From the NCBI GenBank assembly GCA_029948255.1, contig JALIZF010001434.1, forward strand, positions 124,001 to 188,000: a stretch of DNA of 64,000 nucleotides, in the 5' to 3' direction. This stretch comes from Telmatactis stephensoni (lineage: Eukaryota; Cnidaria; Anthozoa; Actiniaria; Isophelliidae). The position numbers were made by a program, and so were the translations under genes. Below the pieces are notes generated by a model. The model saw only the letters and a list, made by a program, of their open reading frames with translations. It did no database searches and was not told the DNA's origin. This document shows positions 1 through 16,284 of the stretch, piece by piece; positions within the stretch are counted from its first letter, which is position 1; every line of letters begins with the position of its first letter.

Positions 1-239
1 TGAATTTGCACATCACAGACCTTGAGAGGTTTGATATATCTGGAATTTAAGCCATTGAAGATAAAAATGTACAGTAAATGTATAGTTTGTTCAAATTTAC
101 AGGGAAAATCATTTTTGAGCCTCACTTTTTTTCTCATTTGAGCTTTTGTTTTTTCACTTTTGACCTTTACTTTTTTTTCACTTTTTGTTCAAATTCACAA
201 GGAAAATCACTTTTGAGCTTCAGCTCTCTTAGAGTTTCA

Positions 240-5411
<5,172 letters not shown>

Positions 5412-5561
5412 TATGTCCTGCTCCCCAAATCCTTCATGTAAGTTTAACGACACAGCAACGAGTGAGCGGCCTTTACCCTTATAAGGTTATAATGCCCTTT
5501 TTAGGAGAATGGGTTCCCTTTTAGCTAACGGACGCATGCGCAGTGATATTCAAATTCCAAA
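5412..5561. promoter_or_regulatory. Compact bidirectional promoter between PPP1CB and GADD45GIP1
   Basis: Only 150 bp separate the two divergent start codons, so both genes must share this promoter and have very short 5' leaders, unless a leader intron was missed. It contains GCATGCGCAG at 5534-5543, similar to an NRF1 site, and AAAATGGCGGC at 5559-5569 overlapping the GADD45GIP1 start codon, similar to a YY1 site. Both motif types are common at animal mitochondrial and ribosomal gene promoters. No TATA box is evident. Factor identity is inference. Confidence 0.65.
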
Positions 5562-8500
5562 ATGGCGGCCAAAGTTTGTTGGAAGTGTTTTTACAGTCGC
5601 AATTTTGTGTTAAATTCTCTTCGGGTTTTGACGCGTAGAAATATTTTTGTTAGAGGCAATCTGTTCAGGTATGCTTAGAGTTCGTATCTCTGTAGTTAAC
5701 AAAGAATCACTTTATTCGATCATTGGGAAACAGCCTGATTTTATCACTGGAACATCTTGATTGGTCCCTTTAAAATATGTGGAATTATTCCATTGAACAT
5801 TCTGCAGGTTCAGTGCAGCTATATATATATTGTAGATAAGAAATTGCCCAAGATGCACTTACATGGATGTATAGCAATAATTATTGATTAGGGTGGGAGG
5901 AGGGTGGAGAGGAGAATTCAGCTAGTCATTCATTGAGTCATTCAATGTAAGACATCAACCAAAAGTCACTGAAGTATTCCTTCTCACACATTGCATGGGA
6001 GGCAAACACTTGATAACATGTTTTGGGTGGGGCAGTGCTGCAAAAGGTTTAAAGTCCTGACCCTGTTAAAGACAATTTATAGTACATAACACCCAAGGCT
6101 TTCGTATAGATTTGGAGATCAACATTTTTTACTTCGATTTTCACGCGCTCAGGGGGGGGGGAGAGACTCATAAGGAGACAAAACGTACGTGAGGCTACAC
6201 CGTGTTATCTCTGAGGTTGATTTTCATATCTCAGCTGGGGGAAGAAGAAGACAATATTTCAGTTAAAATGGCCACGATTTTAGGATGCGAGCGATTATCC
6301 GGGAGATTTGAGTCTCTAATCTTGAGACCGGGAGATACGGTCCAAAATCTTGAGACTCCCGGCTTATCCGGGAGAGTTGACAGTCCTGCATATATGTGTT
6401 GGAAAAAAGGAAAAAATGGCGATTTCCAGATATGGAAGCCTTGGGGTTGACAGCCCTGGTGTTGGATACTAACTGGCATCCAACACATTTTATGTGGGTT
6501 CATTTTTGCACCCCTCCTTCTTTCACCCCTACCCTTTTTCATTCTGGATTGATAATTGATAATGAAGGTCCTCCCTGATCCATTCAAGGGTTACTGTAAT
6601 ACCTGTAGATATAACATAAAACTTGTCTGCAACTTTTCCCAGATCTCTTAGTTCCCTGACAAATGTAGCTCATTCATCAGAAGAAAAAATAGATCAGCCT
6701 TCATCGACAGAAACACAAGATTACAGGACCACTGGTAAGACATGGTTATATCTGGTGTCATAAGTATTTTTTTACTATGGGAAATATAGAGCTCAAGAAA
6801 AGTAAGCTTAACTTAGAAACAAAAGGCATACCTAAGTGTTGTACAAGTTTGGTTTTCAAGTGCTCTACATCTTCCAGAGTGTATATTTGAAGTAGAGCAA
6901 TAATTTTTTTGTTGCTTTAATATTTTTGCAGCATTTTAGTGCAAGCCATGTCCCTGTCCTCAGATATATATCTAGCCAATCAGCAAGAAGCACATCACAT
7001 CTCAATTTATAATGTTTTTCTGATTGTTGATAGAATCTAGGATTAAGATCTATATAAAATATTGAAAAATTTCTCTGTTTTTTTAACAGTTCACCCTGAA
7101 GTATCAGAAATTCTAGCAAAATCCAGGCCTCAGTTGGTTGGTAATAATTGGCACAAGCCTAAACTAAGTGCGAGAAGGGTTGCGGAATTAAGAAAAAAGT
7201 ACATTGCTGAGGGACATTACTGGCCAGAGAGACCACTAGTTGATAGAGGATTGGACCATACACCAAAGGGACATAAATATGAAAGAGACAAGCAAGAAAA
7301 GTAAGATACAGGTACCTTTGTTGAGCAGACCCATTCAGGACTTTTCCTGGCATCCACATAATAAAGGGTGTCTGCTAAATAAGGGTTTGTTTAATTGTTT
7401 GTTTTTGTTTTGTATTGAATATTGGTTAATAATATACTTACAAGTATTGTTCTCAACAAATAATATAATTAATCAGAAGAAGCCATCAAATACATTCTGA
7501 GCCAAAAATTACAGGCAATAGTCCATACCGTATTTACTCGGATAAGCGCCTCCCCCGAATAAGCGTCCCCTTTGGACGAAAAATATTATTAAGCGCCTCC
7601 CCCGAATAAGCGCCCGCACCTCATTATAGTATACTAATACCAGTACTGTTGTAGTAGTATAACATTGATATTATTGATATTAAAAGGAAAGCATACTTTG
7701 ACAGTTGTGTACGTGTTTCCTCCCGCTGAATAAGTGCCTCCCCTGAATAAGAGCCCCGTTTTAGACGTGAAAAATTCAATAAGCGCCAGGGCGCTTATTC
7801 GAGTAAATACGGTATGCACCAACAGGTCATGTGATCCTATCTCCCCTAAATCAAGCTGCACCATCAAAATGGACTCTAAAAAATGAAAGAGCACCTCGAT
7901 ATTAGTAAAAGTGCAAAGTCTCAGTTTATAAGATGAATAAGACAAAAAACGACAGTAAATTTAAGATTGAATATTTTCTTGAGATTCATTTGGAAAAATA
8001 ACGTGTTGGATGGCACGAACTTGCCATCCAACACGTTTTTCAAACGAATCTTAAGAAAATATTCAATCTTAAATTTACTGTCATTTTTCCTGTATTACAT
8101 CTTATGAGCTTAAAATTTGCAATTTTACTAATATCAAGGTGCTCTTTCTATTTCTGGCGTTCATTTTGATTGATGAGAGATTTAGGTGAGATAGGGTCAC
8201 GTGACCTGTTAGTGCATATGGCCTATTTTAGACAGTTTTTGATATGAAAAATAATTTCCTGAAGCACATCATGGCCTTTTCATACAAGAACAAGGAAGGT
8301 TTTGTCTGTTTTGTCCATATGTAGAGATCTTACAACATCTTGACTTTTATCAACAGGCTAGCAAAAATAGAAGAAAATATGAAAAATATGCCAAAGATAA
8401 TAGAAGAATACAGGAAGAAGATGAGAGAACTTCGAGCAAAACGAAAAGAAGAAAAAAGGATTTCATCTTTGAAAGCATTAGAAGCCAAGAGGGCTGGCAT

Positions 8501-8591
8501 TCACCCTAAAGATCCTCGAGCACTAGCAGCTCTTGGGCAAGACAGTAGTAAAAGTAAAGCCAAGTTTAAAAAGAAAGGAAAAAGCTCATAA
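5562..8591 (+). CDS. GADD45GIP1: Mitochondrial ribosomal large-subunit protein mL64 (CRIF1/GADD45GIP1)
   Basis: Subunit of the mitochondrial large ribosomal subunit near the polypeptide exit (mL64, also called CRIF1 or MRPL59). Four exons, 5562-5668, 6643-6734, 7090-7300 and 8357-8591, join in frame with GT/AG borders to a 214-aa protein, close to the human length. The N-terminus (MAAKVCWKCFYSRNF) is basic and Ser/Arg-rich, as expected for a matrix-targeting peptide. Exon 3 carries the family core (RPQLVGNNWHKP, EGHYWPE). Exon 4 encodes the long basic helix with NMKNMPKIIEEYRKK and HPKDPRALAALGQD, aligning to human MAKMPQMI and VDPRSARFQELLQD. The C-terminus is Lys-rich. Intron 3 holds a nested pair of mobile elements (7517-8227). 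Part of exon 4 is duplicated as a broken fragment near 13.9 kb. Confidence 0.9.
6856..7012 (-). repeat. Reverse copy of the GATTGGCTGGCTA repeat in GADD45GIP1 intron 2
   Basis: Reads GCTCTACATCTTCCAGAG at its left and TAGCCAATCAGC near its right end, the reverse complement of the words at 716-990. It lies about 80 bp before the acceptor of exon 3. Confidence 0.55.
7517..8227. mobile_element. Fold-back element copy 1 (GADD45GIP1 intron 3), with another MITE inserted near its left end
   Basis: After removing 7528-7813, the two arms are near-complete inverted repeats around 8000-8010: left arm words TGCACCAACAGGTCA, CCTATCTCCCCTAA, GTGTTGGATGGCA; right arm words TGCCATCCAACACG, GATAGGGTCACGTGACC, AGTGCATATGGCCTATT. 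A second copy is at 37765-38193. Confidence 0.85.
7525..7815. mobile_element. TA-flanked MITE nested in the fold-back element
   Basis: Termini CCGTATTTACTCGGATAAGC and GCTTATTCGAGTAAATACGG are inverted repeats flanked by TA on both sides. The interior repeats the phrase AAGCGCCTCCCCCGAATAAG. The TA target suggests a Tc1/mariner-type mobiliser, which is inference. Confidence 0.85.
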
Positions 8592-9949
8592 ATTATAAAA
8601 TATTTTCCATTAAAGTCTTTTCTATAGAAAGTTATGTTGTAATAATTATGATAATTTAATAATTTGTTTTGAGCAAATTTCATGGGAAAGTCATTTCAAT
8701 AAGTTATTTAATAGTTATTTGATAAGTTCTGACATACAGTGGGAAGGATAGGGAAACCTTTTACTTGCAAAGGTATAGAAAATTTTTTCGCGACCTTGGG
8801 TCGCGTTGAGTCCCCCTTTCCCGGCCTGGCATAAAATTGATACAAGTTGGATTGGATAAGTGTTCTATTATTATTCTGAATTTTTTGTTTTTTGTTTTGT
8901 TTTGTTGTGTTGTGTGTATGGTTTTTTTTCCGTTTGTCGCTGCTGCGAAGCTACTTCTCGTTCGTAGATTAATGCCAGTAATTCCCTAACTACAGGCGCT
9001 GGCACGCTGAAACTTTATCTGAGACTTGTGTCGATCTGAGATCGCCATTGCGAGACAAGGTTCAAGAGAGAGGGGTGTTCAATTCGCGTCACAATTTCTG
9101 TTGCAAGAGCTGAAACAATTCTTCTTTTCGTGAAACTGTCTTGCAACGGAAGTTCGAAAAGCGAAACTTGTCTCAGTAGCGACGGCAATAATCGACCAGC
9201 AAGTTTCAGATGAATGTTTCAGCGTGTAACAGCAGCTTAAATGAACTTCCATTCATAATTTCCTCAGACAACATTGTAACTAGATTATATATAAGAATAA
9301 GAACTCTTTGAGCAACAGAGGATAATCCCCAATAGTATCCTGTTTTACCAAATCATCCAGAAACTCGATTATTTAGATGGTGCTTTGTGCAAATGTACAG
9401 CTTGAATTGTGCCGCACTTGTTTTTTCCATTAGCAGTACAGGCCCGCTGACTTAGAACTCCAAATCGACAAAAGTTGCATGCATTATACACTAGTAAAAC
9501 CATCTTAGTTTTGTAAATATTGTCCAACTAAGCTCTAGTCTCGATGACTGACAGCAAAAATAATATTGAATACTTGAAAATATAGCACTCAGGTGAATCA
9601 ATGGATTATTGCCATCATTTTCTCTTGATTGTTGATGGGAAGTAAAGATAGAAATGATAATTACAAAAAAAAAAAAAAAAAAAAACCCGGTGTAAAGCTT
9701 GTGACTGAATATTTCAAAACTCTAACTTAAATCCTAATAATCGTTCATGACGTGCGTGCTTTCCATGAAAACGAAATTCATCCAAAAGTGTTTGAATTGC
9801 ATGTCACATCATTTCTGCTACAGGAACACGAATTTTCCTGTTTTAATGTGTTTGCTTTCTGTTTTTCCCAGCTGCCCCACTAAAATGTTTTGAATGGCCT
9901 TCACTTTCTATTGTGAGACCATACACGATTTTTCACGTTAAAAGATCTC
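8592..9949. other. Intergenic region between GADD45GIP1 and lectin copy 1
   Basis: No gene seen. Contains a probable inverted-repeat element (about 9005-9232, ends GCTGAAACTTTATCTGA and TCAGATGAATGTTTCAGC) and a run of about 22 A from 9665. Near 9781 the word GAATTGCATGTCACATCA recurs at about 15311 as part of the duplicated unit. Confidence 0.6.
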
Positions 9950-10099
9950 TATTTATATGCAGAGCTTGATAGATAATGAAGCAGTTGAACGTCGTCTTCA
10001 TAACGAAAGCCGGACACCGCATCAAGGCAGCTATACAGTAACTAAGTCGGCTTGGTTTTCCCGCTACTTTCGCGTACGCTTTTGAGGCTATAACGTAAA
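9950..10099 (+). other. Probable 5' leader exon of lectin copy 1
   Basis: This segment and 16155-16284 are the best conserved non-coding parts of the two duplicated units, and both end in a GTAAGTT donor at matching places (10100 and 16285). Each lies about 1.2 kb upstream of the acceptor that sits right before the lectin start codon. The 5' end is not defined; the upstream words CACGATTTTTCA and AAGATCTCTAT are shared and may be promoter. Confidence 0.45.
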
Positions 10100-10268
10100 G
10101 TAAGTTACTTCTACGAAACGCACTGTAAGCCATTTTCATACCAAGCCTAGAAGCCTAGTCGTCGTATAGAATTACTGCAGTGCTTTCTTTTCAAAGCCAT
10201 GACTAATTGAAACTGCATAAAAATAATACGAGTGCTTTGGAATTAACATGCAGTTACATGCATATTAT

Positions 10269-10341
10269 TACCCTGCGAGCTGAGTCTCCCTTATCTTCTC
10301 CGCGGACCGAAGAAGGTGAAGGGAGACTGCTCGCAGGGTAG
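10269..10341. repeat. Hairpin sequence CTGCGAGC...GCTCGCAG
   Basis: ACCCTGCGAGC and GTCTCCCTT pair with AAGGGAGACTGCTCGCAGGGT around CCGCGG. It lies in the leader intron of lectin copy 1. The same outer motif (CTGCGAG/CTCGCAG) bounds the larger hairpin at 20905-21113. Confidence 0.7.
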
Positions 10342-11066
10342 CATAATATACAACTGAAGCGCGCGTAGCAAATGCAATCTAAAAGAGTGCACTTTTTTGC
10401 ACAACGTTGCCTTTTAAGTTGCACATAGCAAAAAGTTGTTCCCGTTACAGATTTTCTTTGCTGTCAAAGTAGAAACTCTCCCTCTGTGCTTTTTTTACTT
10501 TTCCTGCTCTTTACGACACTGGTTTTTCAGTCGAGGAGTTTCCTCTTCCAACTCCTTTCAAAACTGATTTCAGTCAAATTTCCGCATTGCATAACGCACA
10601 ATTTGCCATATGGAAACATTATTTGACAAGAATCTGTGGCACATAGCGTCGTTTTCAAAATGCTTTTCAGTTGTCTATCGTTATAGTTTTTCATTGTTAT
10701 ACCTTTTTATCCCGTTATGTTTAGCGTTTACCTGCGTTTTACCGTTTTTCCTTCTTAGCGCTGTAGGTTTTAGTCCCGTTATACTTTTCAAACGTTAACC
10801 CTTTTTTACTGTTATATCCGCTTTTTCCTATTTTTCTTCCGTTAGTCACATAAAATTGCAGTGTAGAACTACAGGCTATACTGATCGTTTAAGTATTAGA
10901 TCCGTTGAGAAAGCATGATAGCATTTTTGTATTAGTGAATGTGTTTCTAAGGGTATAACAGTATAAAGGTATAGCAACAGAAAAACATTTCGAAAATGAC
11001 TCAATATGCCACGGCTTCAAGAGGGATTTCGAAAGCACCTTTCATTATCAACTAGTCATCTTCTAC

Positions 11067-11088
11067 TTGTTGTTGGTGTTGGTGTTGG

Positions 11089-11140
<52 letters not shown>

Positions 11141-11187
11141 CTACTCTTCTTCTTCTTCTTCTTCTTCTTCTTCTTCTTCTTCTTCTA
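11067..11187 (+). repeat. (GTT)n(CTT)n microsatellite upstream of lectin copy 1
   Basis: Trinucleotide tract GTT followed by CTT, 180 bp before the lectin start codon, in the leader intron. The corresponding place in copy 2 (17184-17326) is also a trinucleotide tract but with CTG and CTT units. Confidence 0.95.
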
Positions 11188-11368
11188 GATCTTCTTCTAG
11201 ACTGCGCAATAAAAAGTTACTTTATACACAAAAAAGGTACGTTGCTGCAATTCCTCACTCATGAGAGGATCCTCTCCCCAGCGGAGGGACGGGATGTTAA
11301 TCATCGATATAGTGAAACAAGAATAATTTATATTTTTATATTTTCAGTTTTGTGTCGATTTTGGTGCA

Positions 11369-12500
11369 ATGGGTTTATCCTTCTTGTGTGCAATTGCGTT
11401 CTTGCTTTTGATTGGCACTGGAGATGCATGGGGTCCAGGCATAAGTAGGTTTGATTTAAAACAAATATTCTTGCAATTATTTAATATTGTCGGCGCTTAT
11501 TACTCGAATGACTGGGACCTGTTTGTCGATAACTTAAAGTACTTGTGGCCATATTTCTCTCAAGACCCGATAACTTCACAGCCGACTGATATGGGGAAAA
11601 TTACGGGAGAGTATTAATGTAATTGTCGCACTTTGAAATAGTTTCGCACTTTGAAGTAATCTTGACCCACTTTGAAGTAGCTGAAGCATTTTGAAATCAT
11701 CAAGCAACAAGGAGCCTTTAAATTTGATTACATAAATTTTTCATAAAATAATCTTCAATCAGTATTCGACGAATTGCAGTTAGCCTGGCTTCAGGGTCTA
11801 GATGTTCCAGTCCTCCCTTTTCCCCTCCCCTCCCCTCTTCAGCCTGTAATGGGCAGTGTGAATTATACTACAACCTTTTTCAAGATTAGAACTTTATTCA
11901 TGCATATACGAGCTAGTCCTTTTCTGAATCTAAAGGGGATGTCATTTATTTTTACATTGATGAAGTCCAGGTCTACATGGGGATATTCGTATGTGTCGTT
12001 AGATCAGTTGAAATTATAACAATTTTTGTCGGAGACATTTTTACAGTTGCATGTTTGGTGTACCCCCATCGGGGTTGGGTTATGAAACGTTTGTTCTCCA
12101 TAGAGGGAGGGGGGAGGGGCTACGCAATGTTATCCAACGCAATGACATCCATGTAGTGGTTTTGCCAATCCCTCATGTTCTAATCAACAAAACCCCCTAA
12201 CGCGCATAATGGTTGATTTTAGGGACATTTCTACTCTGCGAGGGACGCAGTGGCCTCCTTCGATGTCCAAAAGGCAAAATCAACATAGTGTACGCCAACT
12301 ATGGTCGTTCAACCGGAGGGCATGTATGTCCACATCGCGCAATAAGAAATACCAACTGCTACTCGCATTTCGCGGCAAGAATCATTAAAAGCGCATGTAA
12401 CCAACAACACTCGTGTCCCTTATTTGCGAGAAACGAGGTTTATGGGGATCCATGTGTTGGTACATACAAGTACATAGAGGTCAAATACAAGTGCACTTAA
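11369..12500 (+). CDS. Secreted single-domain SUEL / rhamnose-binding-type lectin, copy 1
   Basis: Small secreted lectin of the SUEL (sea urchin egg lectin, galactose/rhamnose-binding) family. Two coding exons, 11369-11444 and 12223-12500, join in phase 1 to 117 aa. Exon 1 is a signal peptide (MGLSFLCAIAFLLLIGTGDA). Exon 2 is one complete domain with eight cysteines and the two family hallmarks: ANYGR in the first half and DPCVGTYKYIEV near the end, finishing YKC. The acceptor TTTTCAG lies just before the start codon, so there is a leader intron; a probable leader exon ends at the donor at 10100. A polyadenylation signal follows at 12590. The gene is the tandem paralogue of the one at 17525-18553. 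Sugar specificity and role (defence, mucus, egg coat) cannot be read from sequence. Confidence 0.9.
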
Positions 12501-12589
12501 TGCCCTTAAATTTAGAAGCACGCGGCTAGACAATTCAAGTTATACACTTGCATAATTATAAACACGTCTAAGCTGTTGGAAAGATTAAG

Positions 12590-12595
12590 AATAAA
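12590..12595 (+). terminator. Polyadenylation signal AATAAA, lectin copy 1
   Basis: AATAAA lies 90 bp after the stop codon of the lectin and is conserved at the equivalent place in copy 2. Confidence 0.6.
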
Positions 12596-13017
12596 TTAGT
12601 TTTAACGAGAAAAGCGTTGTGTAATTGTATGAGTTTTAGCTTGATCTCTAGACAATAGCTTTAGACTATACTGTTTGTCAAGTTCTGGGCTACTTACTTT
12701 GTTGATCGGTTTCCCGCCAAAATGAGCAACCAGCCATTTTCTTGCACCATCAGCACCAAAGAGTAGCTGTTTAGTTGTATACAGGAAGCATTCTATATTC
12801 ACCAGCATTTACCAAAGGTTCATTCAGAGAGAAATGCAACTGTGTGACTGTAGTTTCTTAAGAAAAGTACTAGTAGCCTAAGCTAAGCGGCTATTTTCTG
12901 TGGGATGGGAGGGGGTTTGTTCGAACCTTCGAAACACCCTAAGCAACGGGCCTGGAACTAATCCTTCACCATATAGAATTTCGCCTAATGCAGCAGTTCA
13001 TTCCATTTTGCTGGTCA

Positions 13018-13117
<100 letters not shown>

Positions 13118-13171
13118 TTTAATATTTATATAGCGCCATTTTCTATAAATATAATCAAAATCATTACATTG

Positions 13172-13506
13172 GAAAATGTCCTCGTTAAACCAGGGGGGAC
13201 GAACACGAGTTGAGATGAAACGAGCTTGTACTGGTGCATGCCTATCTAGTAGTGATTTTAATGTTGTGTTATAGCAAGCAACCAGTGCATCAAGATCATC
13301 AGGGGGATCCATGCAAAGAGCGGAGTTTTGAATGTCCCTCACAAATTGCTGAGTATCAATGGATTTCAATTTGCGGTACTCTGCATGTTTGACTTTTGCC
13401 ATGGGTCTAGTAGTATTTAACCTGCACAACACAGCAGCATGATCAGAGAAATAGCGCTCTGGGTGTGGCTCACCTGATACGATGTCTTCAGACTGACGAG
13501 TAATAA
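13172..13506 (-). mobile_element. Fragment of a non-LTR retrotransposon (LINE) ORF, endonuclease/RT linker
   Basis: Minus-strand frame reads ERYFSDHAAVLCRL, then DALVACYNTTLKSLLDRHAP and RPPWFNEDI. The SDHAAV box (end of the AP-like endonuclease) and the YNTTL-LLD-HAP...PWF stretch are typical of CR1/L2/Jockey-type LINEs just before the reverse transcriptase. RT itself is missing; the match stops near 13172. Confidence 0.75.
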
Positions 13507-13851
13507 TTTAAACTGCAATTATACAAGAAACGGGAAAGTTAGACTACAAGTTGCAACAGTAACAACTAGCGATGTAATTTCATCAAAATTGATGGTTAAC
13601 TATTGGTTAGTAATATTTAATTAGCTTATTTTAACCGTCAAAGAGTAGAATTAACCGTCAACCGCGGCAAAACCCCTAATTTCTTACCGTCAACCGTCAA
13701 AGCTATACCCCCAATGAGACCCTCGATCGCGAATACTCCACAAAAATTTGGGTGGGGTGAATTTCAGACCAGACAAAAAGTAGTAGTTATCTCTTGAGTG
13801 TTGGTCCGGCCATGTAATCGAACCCCGGCCGGCCAATCTTCCTCACTGAAG

Positions 13852-13985
13852 AGAAAATTTCGCTGTTGGAGAGCATTCAAGACGGCTGGCATTCACGTAA
13901 CCTAAAGACCGTCGAGCACTAGCAGCTCTTGGACAAGTCGACAGAAGTAAAAGTAAAGCCAAGTTTAAAAAGCAGAAAAGTTTTT
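13852..13985 (+). pseudogene. Broken duplicate of the 3' part of GADD45GIP1 exon 4
   Basis: This stretch aligns base by base with 8447-8590. The shared words include GCTGGCATTCAC, CGAGCACTAGCAGCTCTTGG and AAAGCCAAGTTTAAAAAG. Small insertions (GTAAC after the first word, one base before GACAG) break the frame, and the upstream three exons are absent. It continues into a CTG repeat. It is best read as the left edge of the segmental duplication that produced the second lectin gene. Confidence 0.85.
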
Positions 13986-14006
13986 TATTGAAAGTGTTTA
14001 GTGCTG

Positions 14007-14018
14007 TCGTTGTTGTTG

Positions 14019-14111
<93 letters not shown>
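14007..14111 (+). repeat. (GTT)n(GCT)n microsatellite
   Basis: GTT units followed by about 27 GCT units, immediately after the GADD45GIP1 exon fragment. Confidence 0.95.
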
Positions 14112-14172
14112 AAAGGTAAAGTAACCTTATTTTACATCGGTAACTCGTGCCAGTTTAACTGCAATTAAGAGT

Positions 14173-14324
14173 TAGAGCAGATTTCGTATAACGGTGAAAC
14201 GGACCGCGCGCCGTGCCGTGGCCGTGTCAGTGCCGTGATGGCGATAAAAAACATTCGAAATCCCTGCCGTAAACCATGCCGTGACCGTGCGGTGCCGTTT
14301 TACACTCATACGAAATCTGCTCTA
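14173..14324. mobile_element. 152-bp MITE, copy A (TAGAGCAGATTTCGTA ends)
   Basis: Ends TAGAGCAGATTTCGTAT and CATACGAAATCTGCTCTA are inverted repeats. The interior is a run of CCGTG/GCCGTG words. Copy B of the same length is at 32499-32650. Confidence 0.85.
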
Positions 14325-14481
14325 CTGATAAACGCGTGGCCAACTGTGCGCCCATTTTCCCACCTTCCTCTCTCTCCAATACCAGTGCTCCGTTTTACGG
14401 TATTTAAAGCTAATTAAAGCTACACGGAAAAAAAAGAAGTCGAAACAAGGATTTACAAGGGGTTACTACTGATGGGAATCA

Positions 14482-14640
14482 AACTCGGGACCTCTCCGGC
14501 GTTCGTTTTTACTGAGGGAGGAAAAACCGGAGTACTCGGACAAAAGACCCTCGAAACAAGGGAGAGAACGAACAAGAAACTCAAGCCACATGTGATGCCC
14601 CGTCCGGGAATCGAACTCGGGACCACAGAAAGGATTATTG
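14482..14640 (-). mobile_element. Truncated tRNA-derived SINE
   Basis: The minus strand has a B-box-like GAGTTCGATTCCCGG and then the body words TCCGGTTTTTCCTCCCTC shared with the fuller SINEs at 14970 and 17876; the A-box end is missing. Confidence 0.55.
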
Positions 14641-14969
14641 ATGGAAGAGAGTTAAGTTTAGGGCTGAATAATTTATAATTTTAACTGGAATATATAATCA
14701 TAGTCATTCTTTTGTTGATGACAAAACAGATTTAATTAAAAGGTTAGACAAGGCGTTCTAGTAAGAAAATTGTCAAAATCAAAAATACACCACTGTAAGT
14801 GAAAAGAATTAAACCAGCGATAGTGAACACTCGTCTTTTACGCCTGTATAAATATATAAATAAAATGATAAAGTTTTTATTTATAGACGGAGCCAATTTA
14901 GCTAGTTTTCGCTAATCTTCCATTGGGCCGTCTTCAATCTCACACTCACTATCTCTACATTAAATATTT

Positions 14970-15176
14970 TGCATACAACGTTCAACTCACATGTTGATTT
15001 TTGCAGAGGGAGGAAAAACCGGGGAACCGGAGAAAATAAAACTCTCGTGGCATGGTAGAGAACAATACATCAAATAAACTCAGTTCACATATGATCCAGG
15101 TGCCCGAGCTGGGACTCCAACCCAGACCACAGCGGTGAATGGTCAGCGCTCTCTTCGCTCGGCCAACCATGCCACC
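14970..15176 (-). mobile_element. tRNA-derived SINE
   Basis: The minus strand starts GGTGGCATGGTTGGCCGAGC (A box) and continues to GGTTGGAGTCCCAGC (B box), then a body with CTACCATGCCACGAG, TTTTTCCTCCCTC and AAATCAACATGTGAG. The head resembles a class II (Leu/Ser-like) tRNA. A plus-strand sister is at 17876-18094. Confidence 0.85.
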
Positions 15177-16154
15177 CTAAGCTACCCTAAACCTAGTTTG
15201 TACACCTAGTGTTCCTTGTGCACTAACTATTATTAATAAAAAAACTTTCCTCGTGCACTAACTATTATTAATAAAAAACTTTCCTCGTTTCAAAATAAAA
15301 AATATATTGTCCAACAGGTGTTTGGATTGCATGTCACATCAATGACATAATTCAGTCGACATTTTGTATTATGATAACTAATCAGTGCTTCTTCATCCAA
15401 TATAAATAGAAAATAAAGAACATACATTCTTAATCGGCATTTTTGTTCTTCAATTCATGATCAGGTTTGGAAGCTTGGAAGAAAAATTGCCAGGGATCAG
15501 CTCTCTTTATACTGCAATTACCTATCATTTTCACATTTTCACATCGAAGTTCGTATTTATTCAGTGATCGATGGTACTTGAATTCTTTTGTAAAACAATA
15601 GGGCACTTATATAGGGCACTTTAAAGCTAAACAAATAGTTAAAATTGATAAAAACTAGAAAATTGATATATCGTTTCTTGGCATGGTGGAACCTTGGATA
15701 TAGCTATTTGATCATGAACGGAAATGTTCTACTATAATGTTCTGCTATACACTCTGATCATACACTCTGTTAATTCACTACTCCACTTGCATGCATGGGC
15801 CGGCATTTCAGTATCAGAAACTTGAGCTCCTTAATTGATCCTGAGTAGTTAATTTTGTTATTTGGAGAATCTATTTTCTGTCTAAAAATAAAAGTATGTG
15901 ATTGAATCAATGTTATGTCCTTTGATACTCTGACGTACGGTAATTCAGTACATGCAAAGACAGGAAGTTTGTTTCTAATAAGGAACTTTAATATACGTTT
16001 TATCTGTGTAAACTGTCTTACGTACGCAGTTATATCATTTATCTAGCTTGTTTTCTTTTAGTCTTTATATTTAGATCGATTATCTGTGTAATTGTATTGA
16101 GTAAATAGATAAAATAAATAGATAAATAAACACGATTTTTCATGTTTTAAGATC

Positions 16155-16284
16155 TCTATTAATATTATATTTGTGCAGAACTTCACGGATAACGAACCAT
16201 TTATGTCCGTAGCATCAAGACAAGTGCAGCAACCAAGTCGGCTAGTTCTTCTCTTAATCAGTTTACAAGTTTGAAGCTAACAAG
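16155..16284 (+). other. Probable 5' leader exon of lectin copy 2
   Basis: Counterpart of 9950-10099: shared words around AACGAA, CAAGTCGGCT and GAAGCTAA, then the donor GTAAGTT. Assignment as leader exon rests on conservation and the splice signals only. Confidence 0.45.

Larger units (their letters stand above)
13736..16154. other. Intergenic region between the lectin paralogues
   Basis: Besides the GADD45GIP1 fragment, MITE and SINEs listed, a 35-base direct duplication (GTGCACTAACTATTATTAAT) lies near 15218 and 15253. The duplicated-unit word GTGTTTGGATTGCATGTCAC occurs near 15316. No gene seen. Confidence 0.6.
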
